A stretch of 64,000 nt of DNA from Pseudomonas thermotolerans DSM 14292 (GTDB taxonomy: Bacteria; Pseudomonadota; Gammaproteobacteria; Pseudomonadales; Pseudomonadaceae), in contig NZ_KB822604.1 in assembly GCF_000364625.1 (NCBI RefSeq), positions 82,387 through 146,386 on the forward strand. Reading direction: 5' to 3'. Below the pieces are notes generated by a model, which saw only the letters and a list, made by a program, of their open reading frames with translations, did not search any database and was not told the DNA's origin. The translations under genes and the position numbers were made by a program. Shown here piece after piece: positions 1 through 11,841 of the stretch; positions within the stretch are counted from its first letter, which is position 1; every line of letters starts with the position of its first letter.

Positions 1-1749
1 CGGCCTGCCCTCGCTGGCGTGCTGGGTCTCGCGGGCGATCATGTCGAGCAGAGCCTTCTTCAGGGTGAAGGGCGCGTGCAGGAGCTTCTTCATGCGCAGG
101 GTCTTGCCCATGCCGATCAGTTGGCTGAACAGCTTGGAGACGTCCTCGCCGAGCGCCGCATCGGCGGTCAGCAGGCTGTAGTCGGTGTACAGGCGGGCGT
201 TGCCGGCGTGGTAGTTGCCGGTGCCGAGGTGCGCATAGCGGCGCAGCTCGCCGTTCTCGCGGCGCAGGATGAGAATCATCTTGGCGTGGGTCTTGAAGCC
301 CACCACCCCGTAGATCACCACCGCGCCGGCGGCCTGCAGGCGGCTGGCCAGCTGCAGGTTGGACTCCTCGTCGAAGCGCGCGCGCAGCTCGATCACCGCG
401 GTGACCTCCTTGCCGTTGCGCGCCGCCTCCACCAGGGCGTCGACGATCTCCGAGTTGGCCCCGGCACGGTACAGGGTCTGCTTGATGGCCAGCACGTTGG
501 GGTCCTTGGCCGCCTGGCGCAGCAGGTCCACCACCGGGGTGAAGGACTCGAAGGGGTGCAGCAGCAAGATGTCCTGCTTGCCGATCACGTTGAAGATGTT
601 CTCAGCGTTCTGCAGCGGTTTAGGAATCGCCGGGGTGAAGGGCTTGAACTGCAGTTCCGGGTGGCTGTCCAGGGTGGTGATGCTGAATAGGCGGGTCAGG
701 TTGACCGGGCCGTTGACCTTGTACAGCTCGCTCTCATTGAGGTTGAACTGGCGCAGCAGGTAGTCGGTGAGGTGCGCCGGACAGGTGTCCACCACCTCAA
801 GGCGCACCGCGTCGCCGTAGCGGCGGCTGAACAGCTCGCCGCGCAGGGCGCGGGCCAGGTCCTCGACGTCCTCGGTGTCCACCGAGAGGTCGGCGTTGCG
901 AGTCAGGCGGAACTGGTAGCAGCCCTTGACCTTCATGCCGGGGAACAGGTCGTCGGCATGGGCATGGATCATCGAGGAGAGGAACACGTAGTTGTCGCCG
1001 GCGCCACCGATCTCCTCGGGCACGCGGATGATGCGCGGCAGCAGGCGCGGGGCCGGGATGATCGCCAGGCCGGAGTCGCGGCCGAAGGCGTCGACGCCCT
1101 CCAGCTCGACGATGAAGTTCAGGCTCTTGTTGACCAGCAGCGGGAAGGGGTGCGTCGGGTCGAGGCCGATTGGGGTGATGATCGGCGCGATCTCGTCGCG
1201 GAAGTAGCGGCGCACCCAGGCCTTGAGCTTGGTGGTCCAGTGGCGGCGGCGGATGAAGTTGATGTGGTGCTTGGCCAGCTCGGGGAATAGCACGTCGTTG
1301 AGGATGGCGTACTGACGGGCCACCTGCTCGTGCACCAGCTCGCTGATCCGCGCCAGCGCCTGGTGCGGCTGCAGGCCGTCGGCGCCGGCCTGCTCGCGGG
1401 CATAGGTGATCTGCTTCTTCAGCCCGGCGACGCGGATCTCGAAGAACTCGTCGAGGTTGCTGGAGAAGATCAGCAGGAACTTCAGCCGCTCGAGCAGCGG
1501 ATAGGACTCGTCCAGTGCCTGTTCCAGCACACGGATGTTGAACTTCAGCTGGGACAGCTCGCGGTGGATGTACAGGCTGGTGTCGTCCAGGCCGGGAATC
1601 ACCAGCGGGGCGGGGGCCGATTCCTCGGCCACGGGCTCGGGCGCCAGCGACTCGGCTTCGACAGGTTCGGCAGTGGGCGCCTCCGCCGGGAGCTGGTCGA
1701 GGGCCTCGGCCTTGAGCAATTCGCTATCGGTGATTCCTGCTGTGTTCAT
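1..1749 (-). CDS. ppk: Polyphosphate kinase 1 (C-terminus cut by window edge)
   Basis: Makes inorganic polyphosphate from ATP by reversible transfer of the terminal phosphate. The frame is open from the ATG at 1749 to base 1, giving about 583 residues of a protein usually near 690-740. The N-terminal domain ([20 protein letters not shown], around residue 60) and the first HKD-like catalytic domain (KTHAKM followed by [12 protein letters not shown], the region of the phospho-accepting His) are visible; the last domain lies outside. A GGAAGGA ribosome site precedes the start. It begins 22 bp after the hemB stop on the same strand, so the two are probably cotranscribed, as in P. aeruginosa. Confidence 0.96.
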   Translation of the reverse strand, partial: MNTAGITDSELLKAEALDQLPAEAPTAEPVEAESLAPEPVAEESAPAPLVIPGLDDTSLYIHRELSQLKFNIRVLEQALDESYPLLERLKFLLIFSSNLDEFFEIRVAGLKKQITYAREQAGADGLQPHQALARISELVHEQVARQYAILNDVLFPELAKHHINFIRRRHWTTKLKAWVRRYFRDEIAPIITPIGLDPTHPFPLLVNKSLNFIVELEGVDAFGRDSGLAIIPAPRLLPRIIRVPEEIGGAGDNYVFLSSMIHAHADDLFPGMKVKGCYQFRLTRNADLSVDTEDVEDLARALRGELFSRRYGDAVRLEVVDTCPAHLTDYLLRQFNLNESELYKVNGPVNLTRLFSITTLDSHPELQFKPFTPAIPKPLQNAENIFNVIGKQDILLLHPFESFTPVVDLLRQAAKDPNVLAIKQTLYRAGANSEIVDALVEAARNGKEVTAVIELRARFDEESNLQLASRLQAAGAVVIYGVVGFKTHAKMILILRRENGELRRYAHLGTGNYHAGNARLYTDYSLLTADAALGEDVSKLFSQLIGMGKTLRMKKLLHAPFTLKKALLDMIARETQHASEGRP

Positions 1750-1771
1750 CGCGTCCTTCCGGGGGGGCGGA

Positions 1772-4050
<2,279 letters not shown>

Positions 4051-4055
4051 CGCCC

Positions 4056-4097
4056 CCCCGTGCATGCGCCCGGCCTTCCGCGGGCGCGTGCACGGGG
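4056..4097 (+). terminator. Long hairpin after the glycosyltransferase
   Basis: Two 17-base arms (4056-4072 and 4081-4097) pair with a single wobble mismatch around an 8-base loop, starting 6 bp after the stop codon. There is no T-run, so it may be a Rho-assisted terminator or an mRNA-stabilising structure. Confidence 0.55.
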
Positions 4098-4241
4098 CTG
4101 CGACGGCTGGCCGCAACGACGCCGCAAAGCCCACGCCAGACGGCTCCGCCGGCCGCCCGGAGCATTCCCCGATACACTTCCGCACTTTGCCAGCATGGGC
4201 CTGGCGCGGTAGGCTGCGCGTTCACTTTTCGCGCCGCGTCG

Positions 4242-4811
4242 ATGATGCTTCAAGAATTCCTGCAGGATTTCGGCTATTTCGCCCTGTTTCTCGGTACCTT
4301 CTTCGAGGGCGAGACCATTCTGGTGCTGGCCGGCTTTCTGGCGTTCCGCGGCTACATGGACATCAACCTGGTGGTGGCCACCGCGTTCTGCGGCAGCTAT
4401 GCCGGCGACCAGCTGTGGTACTACCTGGGCCGCCACAAGGGCCGCCAGATCCTCGCCCGCAAGCCGCGCTGGCAGGCGCTCGGCGACCGCGCGCTGCGCC
4501 ACGTGCGCCGGCACCCGGACCTCTGGGTGCTGATCTTCCGCTTCGTCTACGGCCTGCGCACGGTGATGCCGGTGGCCATCGGCATGTCCGGCTACCCGCC
4601 GCTGCGCTACCTGATCCTCAACGGCATCGGCGCCATCGTCTGGGCCCTGGCCCTGGGCCTGGCCGCCTACCACTTCGGCACCGTGATGGAAGGCATCCTC
4701 GGCAGCGTGAAGAAGTACGAGCTGTGGGTGCTCGGCGGCCTGCTGGTGGTCGGCTGCCTGCTCTGGCTGCGCCGCTGGCTGAAGGCCCCGCGCCAGACCC
4801 CGCCGAACTGA
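4242..4811 (+). CDS. DedA family inner-membrane protein
   Basis: A 189-residue integral membrane protein of the DedA/SNARE-associated superfamily, a group that includes lipid scramblases and proteins needed for proton-motive-force balance. Family features: FFEGETILVLAGFLAFRGY near the N-terminus, GSYAGDQLWYYLGR in the middle and the FRFVYGLRTVMPVAIGMSGY segment, with hydrophobic spans before and after. Two adjacent ATG codons (4242, 4245) are possible starts and the ribosome site is weak. It is convergent with the desaturase-type gene that ends 6 bp away. Confidence 0.88.
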   Translation: MMLQEFLQDFGYFALFLGTFFEGETILVLAGFLAFRGYMDINLVVATAFCGSYAGDQLWYYLGRHKGRQILARKPRWQALGDRALRHVRRHPDLWVLIFRFVYGLRTVMPVAIGMSGYPPLRYLILNGIGAIVWALALGLAAYHFGTVMEGILGSVKKYELWVLGGLLVVGCLLWLRRWLKAPRQTPPN

Positions 4812-4817
4812 GCCCCC

Positions 4818-6068
4818 TCAGAGACTACCCAGGCGGTCGCGGCGCCAGCCCTCCGCCAGGCGCGGCAGATAGATCCCCAGCAGACTGAGCAGGCCGTACA
4901 GGGCCAGCAGCGCCCAGGCCTCCGCCCCTGCCGGCAGCAACGCCAGCTGCTGGGCCAGCCATAGCACCGGCAGATTGAGCAGCAGGCGCGCCCACTCCAG
5001 CCCCAGGGCCGTGGGGCGGCTCTCCAGCCAGACACCGAGCACATGGAGGCCGAAGGCCATCCAGGCCCAGCCGAGCAGTTGCCCGGCCAGCGGCCAGTCC
5101 TCGGCCGCGGCCATCAGCCAGGTGCCGCCGAGCAGATAGACCAGGAACTGCAGGGCGGCGTAGAGCTGCGCGGCACGCCCCAGGGGCACCTCGAACTTCT
5201 CGAAGCTGGCCGGGTCCGGCTTGGCCAGCGGGTAGCGGGCCGCCACGTCGGCTGGCCGCCAGCCGGTGGGCATGAACCAGATGCGCAGCCGATCCCACCA
5301 GGAGCCGGCGCGCCGGGCGTCCTGCCAGAGCAGCGCGTAGAACTGCAGGTTGGCCCACAGCGGGTTCCAGCTGCGCAGCGGAGTGGTCACCCCGTACACC
5401 GGCGGCTCCTCCGCCAGCTCCTCCTGAAAGGTGCCGAACAGACGGTCCCAGAGGATGAACACGCCGCCGTAGTTGCGGTCCAGGTACAGAGGATTGCGGG
5501 CATGGTGGACGCGATGGTTGGAGGGCGTGATGAACAGCCACTCCAGCCAGCCGAGCTTGGGCACGTGACGGGTGTGCACCCAGAACTGGTAGAGCAGGTT
5601 GAACGCGGCGACGGTGAAGAACACCAACGGCGGCACCCCGGCGAGGGCCATCGGCAGATAGAAGATCCAGCCGAAGAGAAAACCGGTGCTGGTCTGCCGC
5701 AACGCGGTGCTGAGGTTGTACTCCTCGCTCTGGTGGTGCACCGAGTGGGCCGCCCAGAGCACGTTGCGCTCGTGCCCGAGGCGATGGTTCCAGTAGTAGC
5801 AGAAGTCGTAGAACAGGAAGGCGAACCCCCAGACCCAGGGGCTGTCCGCGGGGAGCTCGAACAACCCCCAGTGGCGCCAGGCGAAGTCGTAGGTGAGCAG
5901 CCCGACCACCTTGGTGAGCAGCCCGCTGGTGGTGGACAGTACGCCCGCACCCAGGCTGCTGATGGCGTCGGCCAGGCGATAGCTGCGTACGCCGCGCCAG
6001 CGGTCGGCGAGCAGCTCGAGGCCGATCAGCAGAAAAAAGACAGGTACCGCGTAGAGGATGTAGTTCAT
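4818..6068 (-). CDS. Sterol desaturase / fatty acid hydroxylase superfamily membrane protein
   Basis: A 416-residue membrane-bound di-iron oxygenase. The histidine clusters are HRLGH (about residue 100), HSVHHQSEEYN (about 115) and HRVHHARN (about 200), the metal-binding pattern of the family, set among hydrophobic helices; a further group of spans forms the C-terminal third. The ATG at 6068 is preceded by GAGGA; upstream in-frame starts would add a poorly hydrophobic, Arg/Ala-rich extension. The substrate is unknown; related proteins act on sterols, alkylglycerols or fatty chains. Confidence 0.87.
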   Translation of the reverse strand: MNYILYAVPVFFLLIGLELLADRWRGVRSYRLADAISSLGAGVLSTTSGLLTKVVGLLTYDFAWRHWGLFELPADSPWVWGFAFLFYDFCYYWNHRLGHERNVLWAAHSVHHQSEEYNLSTALRQTSTGFLFGWIFYLPMALAGVPPLVFFTVAAFNLLYQFWVHTRHVPKLGWLEWLFITPSNHRVHHARNPLYLDRNYGGVFILWDRLFGTFQEELAEEPPVYGVTTPLRSWNPLWANLQFYALLWQDARRAGSWWDRLRIWFMPTGWRPADVAARYPLAKPDPASFEKFEVPLGRAAQLYAALQFLVYLLGGTWLMAAAEDWPLAGQLLGWAWMAFGLHVLGVWLESRPTALGLEWARLLLNLPVLWLAQQLALLPAGAEAWALLALYGLLSLLGIYLPRLAEGWRRDRLGSL

Positions 6069-6316
6069 GGCGACAGCGTCCTCGGCCGGCTCCGGCGCCG
6101 GTCTTGTTGATCTCGTGCAGAGGATTCTAGCCTCGCCCGGCGTCAGGGCCGCGGCGCCAGGTGCCACACGCAGCGGCATTTGGCGACACGCGGACGGCCG
6201 GGCAGACGCCCGCGCGCTTGACCGCAATGCTCCGCTAGTGGTGCAGTAGCGATTCATGACGGGCCGGTCGCGCCATGTTCCCCTTGATCGGCCCCTTCCA
6301 CGTTCAGGAGTTATTC

Positions 6317-6979
6317 ATGACCAAGAAAGTCGCAGTGATCCTGTCCGGCTGCGGCGTCTTCGACGGCGCCGAGATTCACGAAAGCGTGATCACCCTGCTG
6401 CGCCTCGACCAACGCGGCGTCCAGGTGCAGTGCTTCGCGCCGAACGTCGCCCAGCTGCACGTGATCAACCACCTGACCGGCGAGGAGGCCCCGGAAAGCC
6501 GCAACGTTCTGGTCGAGTCCGCGCGCATCGCCCGCGGTAACGTCAAGGACGTGCGCGAAGCCAAGGTCGAGGATTTCGATGCCCTGATCATTCCCGGCGG
6601 CTTCGGCGCCGCCAAGAACCTTTCCGACTTCGCCCTCAAGGGTGCCGACTGCACCGTGCAGCCGGACGTGCTGGCCCTCGGCCAGGCCTTCGCCGCCGCC
6701 GGCAAGCCGATCGGTCTGATCTGCATCGCCCCCTCGCTGGCCGCGCGCTTCTACGGCGAAGGGGTGATCTGCACCATCGGCAACGACCCGGACACCGCCG
6801 CGGCCCTGGAGAAGATGGGCGCGGTCCACGAGGAATGCGTGGTCGGCGACGTGGTCGAGGATGCCCAGCGCAAGCTGGTCACTACCCCCGCCTACATGCT
6901 GGCGCAATCGATCAGCGAGGCCGCCGCCGGCATCAACAAGCTGGTCGACCGGGTCCTGGAGCTGGCCGGCCACGCCTGA
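6317..6979 (+). CDS. elbB: Isoprenoid biosynthesis glyoxalase ElbB (DJ-1/PfpI family)
   Basis: A 220-residue cytosolic protein of the DJ-1/PfpI class I amidotransferase-like fold. It opens with KKVAVILSGCGVFDGAEIHE, has the IIPGGFGAAKNL loop, and carries the nucleophile-elbow cysteine in GLICIAPSLAARF (about residue 137), all typical of ElbB/YhbL. E. coli ElbB is a glyoxalase-like protein linked to isoprenoid production; the natural substrate is uncertain. AGGAG lies 7 bases before the chosen ATG; an earlier in-frame ATG at 6275 lacks such a site. Confidence 0.92.
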   Translation: MTKKVAVILSGCGVFDGAEIHESVITLLRLDQRGVQVQCFAPNVAQLHVINHLTGEEAPESRNVLVESARIARGNVKDVREAKVEDFDALIIPGGFGAAKNLSDFALKGADCTVQPDVLALGQAFAAAGKPIGLICIAPSLAARFYGEGVICTIGNDPDTAAALEKMGAVHEECVVGDVVEDAQRKLVTTPAYMLAQSISEAAAGINKLVDRVLELAGHA

Positions 6980-7107
6980 GCGCCGCCCTGCTCCGGCGCA
7001 GCCTGCCGGCGATCCGGCCAATCTGCGCGGCACTCCCGCCGCCCCTCTGGCCGCCGCCGGCACGCTTCGGCACCGTAGGGCCTCCCGTCCACGGATGCCC
7101 CTGCGCC

Positions 7108-7578
7108 ATGACCGACACGCCCTTCGAACTGACCGACGAGCTGCGCCTGGCGATCTACCAGTTCTTCGAGCGCATTCCCTTCAATCGCCTGCTCGGCATC
7201 GAGATCGGCGAGCTGAGCGAGGAGCGGGTGACCATGCACCTGCCGATGAGGCCCGAGCTGGTCGGCAACTTCGTCCACGGCATCCTCCACGGCGGGGTGA
7301 TCTCCGCGCTGCTGGACACCTGCGGCGGGGCCATGGCGCTGATCGGCGCCTTCGCCAACCACCGGCACCTGCCCAGCGCCGAACGCATGGCGCGGCTTAC
7401 CAGACTGGGCACCATCGACCTGCGCATCGACTACTTGCGCCCCGGGCGCGGCGCGCGCTTCACCGCCACCGCCCTGCCGCTGCGCGCCGGCAACAAGGTG
7501 GCAGTGGTACGCATGGAGCTGCACGGCGACGATGGCACCCTGGTGGCGGTGGGCACCGGCACCTACTTGTGCGGCTGA
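7108..7578 (+). CDS. Hotdog-fold thioesterase (PaaI/YiiD-like)
   Basis: A 156-residue single-domain hotdog protein. The NFVHGILHGGVISALLDTCGG segment is the central helix with the HGG motif of acyl-CoA thioesterases, and the C-terminal half (TIDLRIDYLRPGRG) matches the strand pairing with the family's DYLRP motif. It probably hydrolyses an acyl-CoA; the substrate is unknown. It follows elbB by 128 bp on the same strand and is convergent with the oxygenase at 7595. Confidence 0.85.
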   Translation: MTDTPFELTDELRLAIYQFFERIPFNRLLGIEIGELSEERVTMHLPMRPELVGNFVHGILHGGVISALLDTCGGAMALIGAFANHRHLPSAERMARLTRLGTIDLRIDYLRPGRGARFTATALPLRAGNKVAVVRMELHGDDGTLVAVGTGTYLCG

Positions 7579-7594
7579 GAGAAAGAGCGGGCGT

Positions 7595-8221
7595 CTAGAA
7601 GGCGCCGCGGCGACGGAACCAGCCGGTCAGCGACAGGCGCTCGCGACTGGCCGGCAGCACCTCGTGGGGCAGGTCGGCGGACATGAACACCACCAGGCTG
7701 CCGCCGACGGGCAGGATATCCTTGCTGCACTCGGCGCCGCCCTCCTCCAGATACAGGCGCAGGGCGCCGCCGTGCTCGGGCTGCCAGTCTTCGTTGAGGT
7801 AGACCAGTGCGGTCACGGTGCGCCGGTCGTCGTCGCGGAAACGATCCAGGTGACGGCGGTAGAAGGCCCCCTGCGGGTAGCAGGCGAAGTGGCACTCGAA
7901 ATCCGCCAGGCCGAGGTAGAGGCTTTGGTTGAGGGTCTGGCGCAGCCCGTCCATCAGCGCCAGATAGCGGTCGCCGACCGCCGACTGGCCAGGCTCCAGC
8001 CACTGGATGCGGTCGCCACGGATGCCTTCCTGCACCTGCTGGCCGGCTCCGCGACCGATGGCGGCAGGGACCAGTTCGCCGCGGCGATAACGTTCACGGC
8101 ACTCAGCGGCCAGTTCGCGGGTCTGATCCGCTGGCAGGAACAGATCCTGCCGCGACCAGCCGCGGACGGCGAGGTCGTCGACGATGCGATCGAACAGCGG
8201 ATGGCAGGTGATGTCGGACAT
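7595..8221 (-). CDS. 2-oxoglutarate/Fe(II)-dependent oxygenase (prolyl 4-hydroxylase type)
   Basis: A 208-residue double-stranded beta-helix oxygenase. The iron ligands are visible as HLD in FYRRHLDRFRDDDRR and the distal His in SADLPHEVLPAS; the Arg of SRERLSLTGWFRR would bind 2-oxoglutarate. Resembles bacterial prolyl 4-hydroxylase-like proteins such as the PPHD group of Pseudomonas, which act on EF-Tu; substrate here is inferred only. The start is taken at 8221 (MSDITCH); an in-frame ATG at 8251 is possible and neither has a strong ribosome site. Confidence 0.85.
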   Translation of the reverse strand: MSDITCHPLFDRIVDDLAVRGWSRQDLFLPADQTRELAAECRERYRRGELVPAAIGRGAGQQVQEGIRGDRIQWLEPGQSAVGDRYLALMDGLRQTLNQSLYLGLADFECHFACYPQGAFYRRHLDRFRDDDRRTVTALVYLNEDWQPEHGGALRLYLEEGGAECSKDILPVGGSLVVFMSADLPHEVLPASRERLSLTGWFRRRGAF

Positions 8222-8306
8222 GGCGGCGATTCTAGCAGCGCGACCGGACACCTCGACAAGCCGCTGCGCCGCCGCAAGAATAGCCGCCTTCCTGACAGGA
8301 GTCCCT

Positions 8307-9077
8307 ATGCGCGTCCTTCTCGCTTGTCTGTTACTGCTGCTCGGCCTGCCCAGTCTGGCCGACGACCATAGCCAGCTCTACCAGGCCGCCGGCTGGCCGG
8401 AACAGCGCGCGCATTTCATTTCCGCCCTGGAAGCCGCCCAGCAGCGCTACCGCAGCAGCCTGCCACCGGCGGTCTACCAGGCCCTGGTGGACAACAGCAA
8501 CAAGCGCTTCGCGCCCCAGGCCGTGGACCAGCGCGCCCAGGCCAAGCTGCGCGCGCAGCTCGCCGATCCGGCCCCGGCGCTGGCGTTCTTCCGATCGCCC
8601 CTAGGCCGCAAGGTCGTCGCCGCCGAGGTCAAGGCCACCAGTCGCGAGGAACTGCTGAAGAACGCCAACGGCCTGCCGCGCATGCAGGCCGAGGCCACCC
8701 GACGCCTGCTGATCCGCCACCTGGCCCAGGCCCTGCCGGCCCGCGAGGCCGGGGCCGAGGTCAGCCTGGCGCTCGCCGGAGTGGCCGCCGACAGCCTCAG
8801 CCAGATGCTCCCCGGCCTGCTCGGCGGCGGCCAGGCGGCCCTCGGCATGCTGGAAAGCCAGCGCCAGCGGCTGATGGAACAGATCGGCGAGGACCTCGAC
8901 AACACCCTGCTGTACGTCTACCGCGAGCTCTCCGACCCGGAGCTGGAGGAGTTCGTCGAATTCGCCCAGTCCGCGGCCGGCCAGGCCTACTACCAGGCCG
9001 CCCTGGCCGCGGTGCGCGCCGGCCTGGCGGTGGGCCAGAGCAGCGAGCAGCTGGCCCCGGCCACGCCGAGCATCTGA
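8307..9077 (+). CDS. Secreted DUF2059-type protein
   Basis: A 256-residue protein with a short signal peptide (MRVLLACLLLLLGLPSLADD) and a mostly helical body. Two repeats of the DUF2059-type pattern can be seen: one around residues 85-115 (PALAFFRSPLGRKVVAAE) and one near the C-terminus (DPELEEFVEFAQSAAGQAYY). Such proteins are periplasmic and of unknown function. The start follows ACAGGAG by 6 bases. It is convergent with the alpha/beta hydrolase ending at 9083. Confidence 0.8.
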   Translation: MRVLLACLLLLLGLPSLADDHSQLYQAAGWPEQRAHFISALEAAQQRYRSSLPPAVYQALVDNSNKRFAPQAVDQRAQAKLRAQLADPAPALAFFRSPLGRKVVAAEVKATSREELLKNANGLPRMQAEATRRLLIRHLAQALPAREAGAEVSLALAGVAADSLSQMLPGLLGGGQAALGMLESQRQRLMEQIGEDLDNTLLYVYRELSDPELEEFVEFAQSAAGQAYYQAALAAVRAGLAVGQSSEQLAPATPSI

Positions 9078-9082
9078 CCCGC

Positions 9083-10009
9083 CTAAACCAGGCGCTCGCA
9101 CAGGAAGTCCAGGTAGCGACGGCGCAGCGTCTCGCTCTCGTTGGCCAGGTGGTGGCGCGCCTCGGACAGCAGCAGCAGCTCGGGCTCGGCGAACTTGGCG
9201 CCGAGCACCTCCAGGTTGTGCCGCCAGTCCACCGTCATGTCCGCCTGGCCCTGGACGATCAGCGGCCGCCGTGGCCGCCCCGGCGCCGCCTCGATGCGTG
9301 GCACCCAGCGAGCCAGAGCGCCGACCCAGGCGGTGGGCAGAATCAGCGGCTGCAGCGGATCGCGCTGCACGAAGTCGAGGAACGCGGGGTCGGTGGAGTT
9401 GGCGCTGAAGCGCCGCGGGATGCTGCTGACGAAGGGCCGTAGCAACTGGTAGCTGAGCTTCGACCAGCCCCAGGCGCGCGGCCGGACCAAAGGCGCCAGC
9501 AGCACCGTCTCGGCCACCTCGGCGCGCACCGAGCCGTGCAGCAAGTAGTCGATCAGGATCGCCCCGCCGGTACTCTGCCCGCACAGATGCCAGGGCGCCG
9601 GCAGGCCCAGGGTGGCTGCCTGGGCGAGCAGACCTTCGAGCACCTGCTGGTACTCGGCGAAGTCGCCGATGCTGGCCCGCGGCCCGCTGGACAGGCCGTG
9701 CCCGGGCAGGTCGCAGGCGAGCACCGCGAAGCCCAGCTGCAGCGCCCAGCTGATCAGGTGCCGATAGAGGCCGACGTGGTCGTAGTAGCCGTGCTGCAGC
9801 AGCAGGGTGCCGCGCGGCTCGGCCGGCCACCAGGCCTGGGCGACGATCTGGTAGCCAGCGGCCGGGAACAGCCCCATGCGCGCCTCGGCGCCGGGGAACT
9901 CCAGGCCGTAGAAGGCCCGGTAGGCAGCCACCTGGGGCGGCTCGGCAGCCATTTCCGCCAGCGGGCGCAGGTGCAGACGCAAGAATTCGGGCGGGAAACG
10001 CTCGGGCAT
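9083..10009 (-). CDS. Alpha/beta hydrolase, lysophospholipase (monoacylglycerol lipase) type
   Basis: A 308-residue alpha/beta hydrolase. The oxyanion segment is LLLQHGYYDHVGLYRHLI, the nucleophile elbow is WHLCGQSTGGAIL (Ser near residue 140), the acid lies in QGQADMTVDW and the catalytic His in SEARHHLANES. The order and spacing fit the serine aminopeptidase/lysophospholipase L2 family (Hydrolase_4). The ATG at 10009 has GGAAGG 4-9 bases upstream and is preferred over the ATGs at 10021 and 10024. No signal peptide; substrate probably a lysophospholipid or monoglyceride. Confidence 0.85.
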   Translation of the reverse strand: MPERFPPEFLRLHLRPLAEMAAEPPQVAAYRAFYGLEFPGAEARMGLFPAAGYQIVAQAWWPAEPRGTLLLQHGYYDHVGLYRHLISWALQLGFAVLACDLPGHGLSSGPRASIGDFAEYQQVLEGLLAQAATLGLPAPWHLCGQSTGGAILIDYLLHGSVRAEVAETVLLAPLVRPRAWGWSKLSYQLLRPFVSSIPRRFSANSTDPAFLDFVQRDPLQPLILPTAWVGALARWVPRIEAAPGRPRRPLIVQGQADMTVDWRHNLEVLGAKFAEPELLLLSEARHHLANESETLRRRYLDFLCERLV

Positions 10010-10126
10010 GGGACCTTCCATCATCAGCGACCAGGCCCTGGCGCCAAACACGCCGGGGCCGCCGCCGATATTCAGCTGCGCGGCGCGGCATGGCAAGCTA
10101 TGCGCCTCGCTCCCGACCGGTCCGCC

Positions 10127-10690
10127 ATGTCCCAGTCCCGCCGTCCGCTGCCGATCGCCGTCCTGCTCCTGCTGCTGGCCGTCGCCCTGTTCGCCGCCTG
10201 GCACTGGTACCAGGAGCGCTACCTGCGCCCCTTCGCCGACGCCGCCACCCTGTTCGACGGTCAGCAGCTGCGCCTGCCGACCGAGCTGGCCGGGCCGGGG
10301 CCGATCCGCCTGGTGCACTTCTGGGACCCGGCCTGCCCCTGCAACGTCGGCAACCAGCAGCACCTCGCCGAGCTGGTGGCGCGTTTCGCGCCGCGCGGCG
10401 TGGTCTTCTACGCGGTGCAGAAGCCTGGCAGCCGGGGCCACCTGCCTGCCGGCCTGAGCACCCTACAGGCGCTGGACGGCCTGCCCGGTGCCGAACGTCT
10501 GCCGGCCAGCCCGGCGGTGGGCATCTGGGACGGCGAGGGGCGCCTCGCCTACTTCGGCCCCTACAGCGAAGGCGCGGTGTGCAACTCGGCGAACAGCTTC
10601 ATCGAGCCGGTGCTGGAAGCCCTGGCCGCGGGCCGCCCGGTCAGCGCCGCCAACACCTTGGCGAGCGGCTGCTTCTGTGCCTGGCGCTAA
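10127..10690 (+). CDS. Membrane-anchored thioredoxin-fold protein (DUF6436-like)
   Basis: A 187-residue protein with one N-terminal membrane anchor (LPIAVLLLLLAVALFAAWHW) and a thioredoxin-like domain whose active-site loop reads HFWDPACPCNVGNQQHL, so CPC replaces the usual CxxC. It ends with another cysteine pair, CFC. Likely periplasm-facing with a redox role; partner unknown. An ATG at 10100 in the same frame is an alternative start. Its stop overlaps the stop of the convergent AraC-type gene by 4 bp. Confidence 0.78.
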   Translation: MSQSRRPLPIAVLLLLLAVALFAAWHWYQERYLRPFADAATLFDGQQLRLPTELAGPGPIRLVHFWDPACPCNVGNQQHLAELVARFAPRGVVFYAVQKPGSRGHLPAGLSTLQALDGLPGAERLPASPAVGIWDGEGRLAYFGPYSEGAVCNSANSFIEPVLEALAAGRPVSAANTLASGCFCAWR

Positions 10691-11724
10691 CCCGTGCCCG
10701 CCGGATCGCGCTGCCGGGCGCGGAAGCGCTCGGGGGTCTCGCCGTACCAGCGGCGGAAGGCCCGGTAGAACGGCGACAGCTCGGCGAAGCCGCAGGCCCG
10801 TGCCACCTCGCGGATCGCCACGCCGCGGCGCAGCAGCTCCCGGGCACGCTGCTGGCGCACGCTCTCGCGCACCTGGCGCAGGCTGCTGCCCTGGGCGGCC
10901 AGGGCGCGCTGCAGGCCAGCCGCCGACATCCCCAGTTCCGCCGCGCAGGCGGCCAGCGAACAGTCGCCGCCGGCCAGGCGCACACCGAGCAGGTAGCGCA
11001 GACGGTTCAGCAGCTGGCTCTCCAGCAGGCCGTCCAGCTCGCGCCGGGCATGCGCGCTGAGCAGCGCATGCAGACCCGGATTGGCGGTGCGCGACGGCCG
11101 GCGCAGGAGCGCCGCGGGAAACAGTAGACAGTCATGGGCCTGGCCGAAGCACGGCAGCAGGCCGAACAGCCGGCGGTGCTCGGCGGTCCGCCGCGGCTGG
11201 GCATGCCGGAAGTGCAGACCACTCAGGCGGAACTCGCCATCGGTGAGGAAGCCCAGCAACTTGATCAGCAGCAGCGCCAGGCACTCCATCTGCTGACGCA
11301 GCGGCGGATGGCCCAGATAGTTGAGGTCGATCACCAGGCGCGCCTCGTCGTCCTCCACCTGCAGCCGGGCGAGCAGACCGCCGGAGAGGATGGCCTGGAA
11401 GCGCACCAGGCTGTCCAGCGCCTGCTGCAGGTCGCTGCTGGCCAGCATCAGGTAGCCGACCACGTCGAGCAGCCGCGGCTTCATCGCCTCACCGAGGTGC
11501 AGGCCGATGTCCGGGTCGCCGGTGATCTCCGGCAGCGCCTGCCAGAACAACGGCGCGCTGTCGTGTTCCAGGCGGGCGTCCACCGGCACCGCGGTGAGCC
11601 GGCGATGCTGGTAGACGCGGCGGTATACCTCGGTGGGGTCCAGACCCTGCTCGGCCAGAGCCTCGTAGAGCTGGCGGCGCAAGGTGGCCGAGTGGGTCAG
11701 CGGCGAATCGTGGGCATCGTGCAT
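10687..11724 (-). CDS. AraC family transcriptional regulator (arabinose-binding-like N-domain)
   Basis: A 345-residue regulator. Residues about 1-190 match the Arabinose_bd sensor region found in OruR-like AraC proteins (DPDIGLHLGEAMKPRLLDVVGYLMLASS), and the C-terminal 100 residues hold two helix-turn-helix motifs ending in FAELSPFYRAFRRWYGETPERFR. Reads divergently from the acylase at 11842 across 117 bp, so it may control that gene or itself. GGAG lies upstream of the ATG. Effector unknown. Confidence 0.88.
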   Translation of the reverse strand: MHDAHDSPLTHSATLRRQLYEALAEQGLDPTEVYRRVYQHRRLTAVPVDARLEHDSAPLFWQALPEITGDPDIGLHLGEAMKPRLLDVVGYLMLASSDLQQALDSLVRFQAILSGGLLARLQVEDDEARLVIDLNYLGHPPLRQQMECLALLLIKLLGFLTDGEFRLSGLHFRHAQPRRTAEHRRLFGLLPCFGQAHDCLLFPAALLRRPSRTANPGLHALLSAHARRELDGLLESQLLNRLRYLLGVRLAGGDCSLAACAAELGMSAAGLQRALAAQGSSLRQVRESVRQQRARELLRRGVAIREVARACGFAELSPFYRAFRRWYGETPERFRARQRDPAGTG

Positions 11725-11841
11725 GGCTGGCTCCGGCGTTGACCAAAGACTTACAGCCCTGATGTGGCAGGTCAATGCCCGCGCCAGAACGGCTGCGCAG
11801 AATCCCGCCCACGACAAGAACGAACAAGGAGTCCTTCGCCG

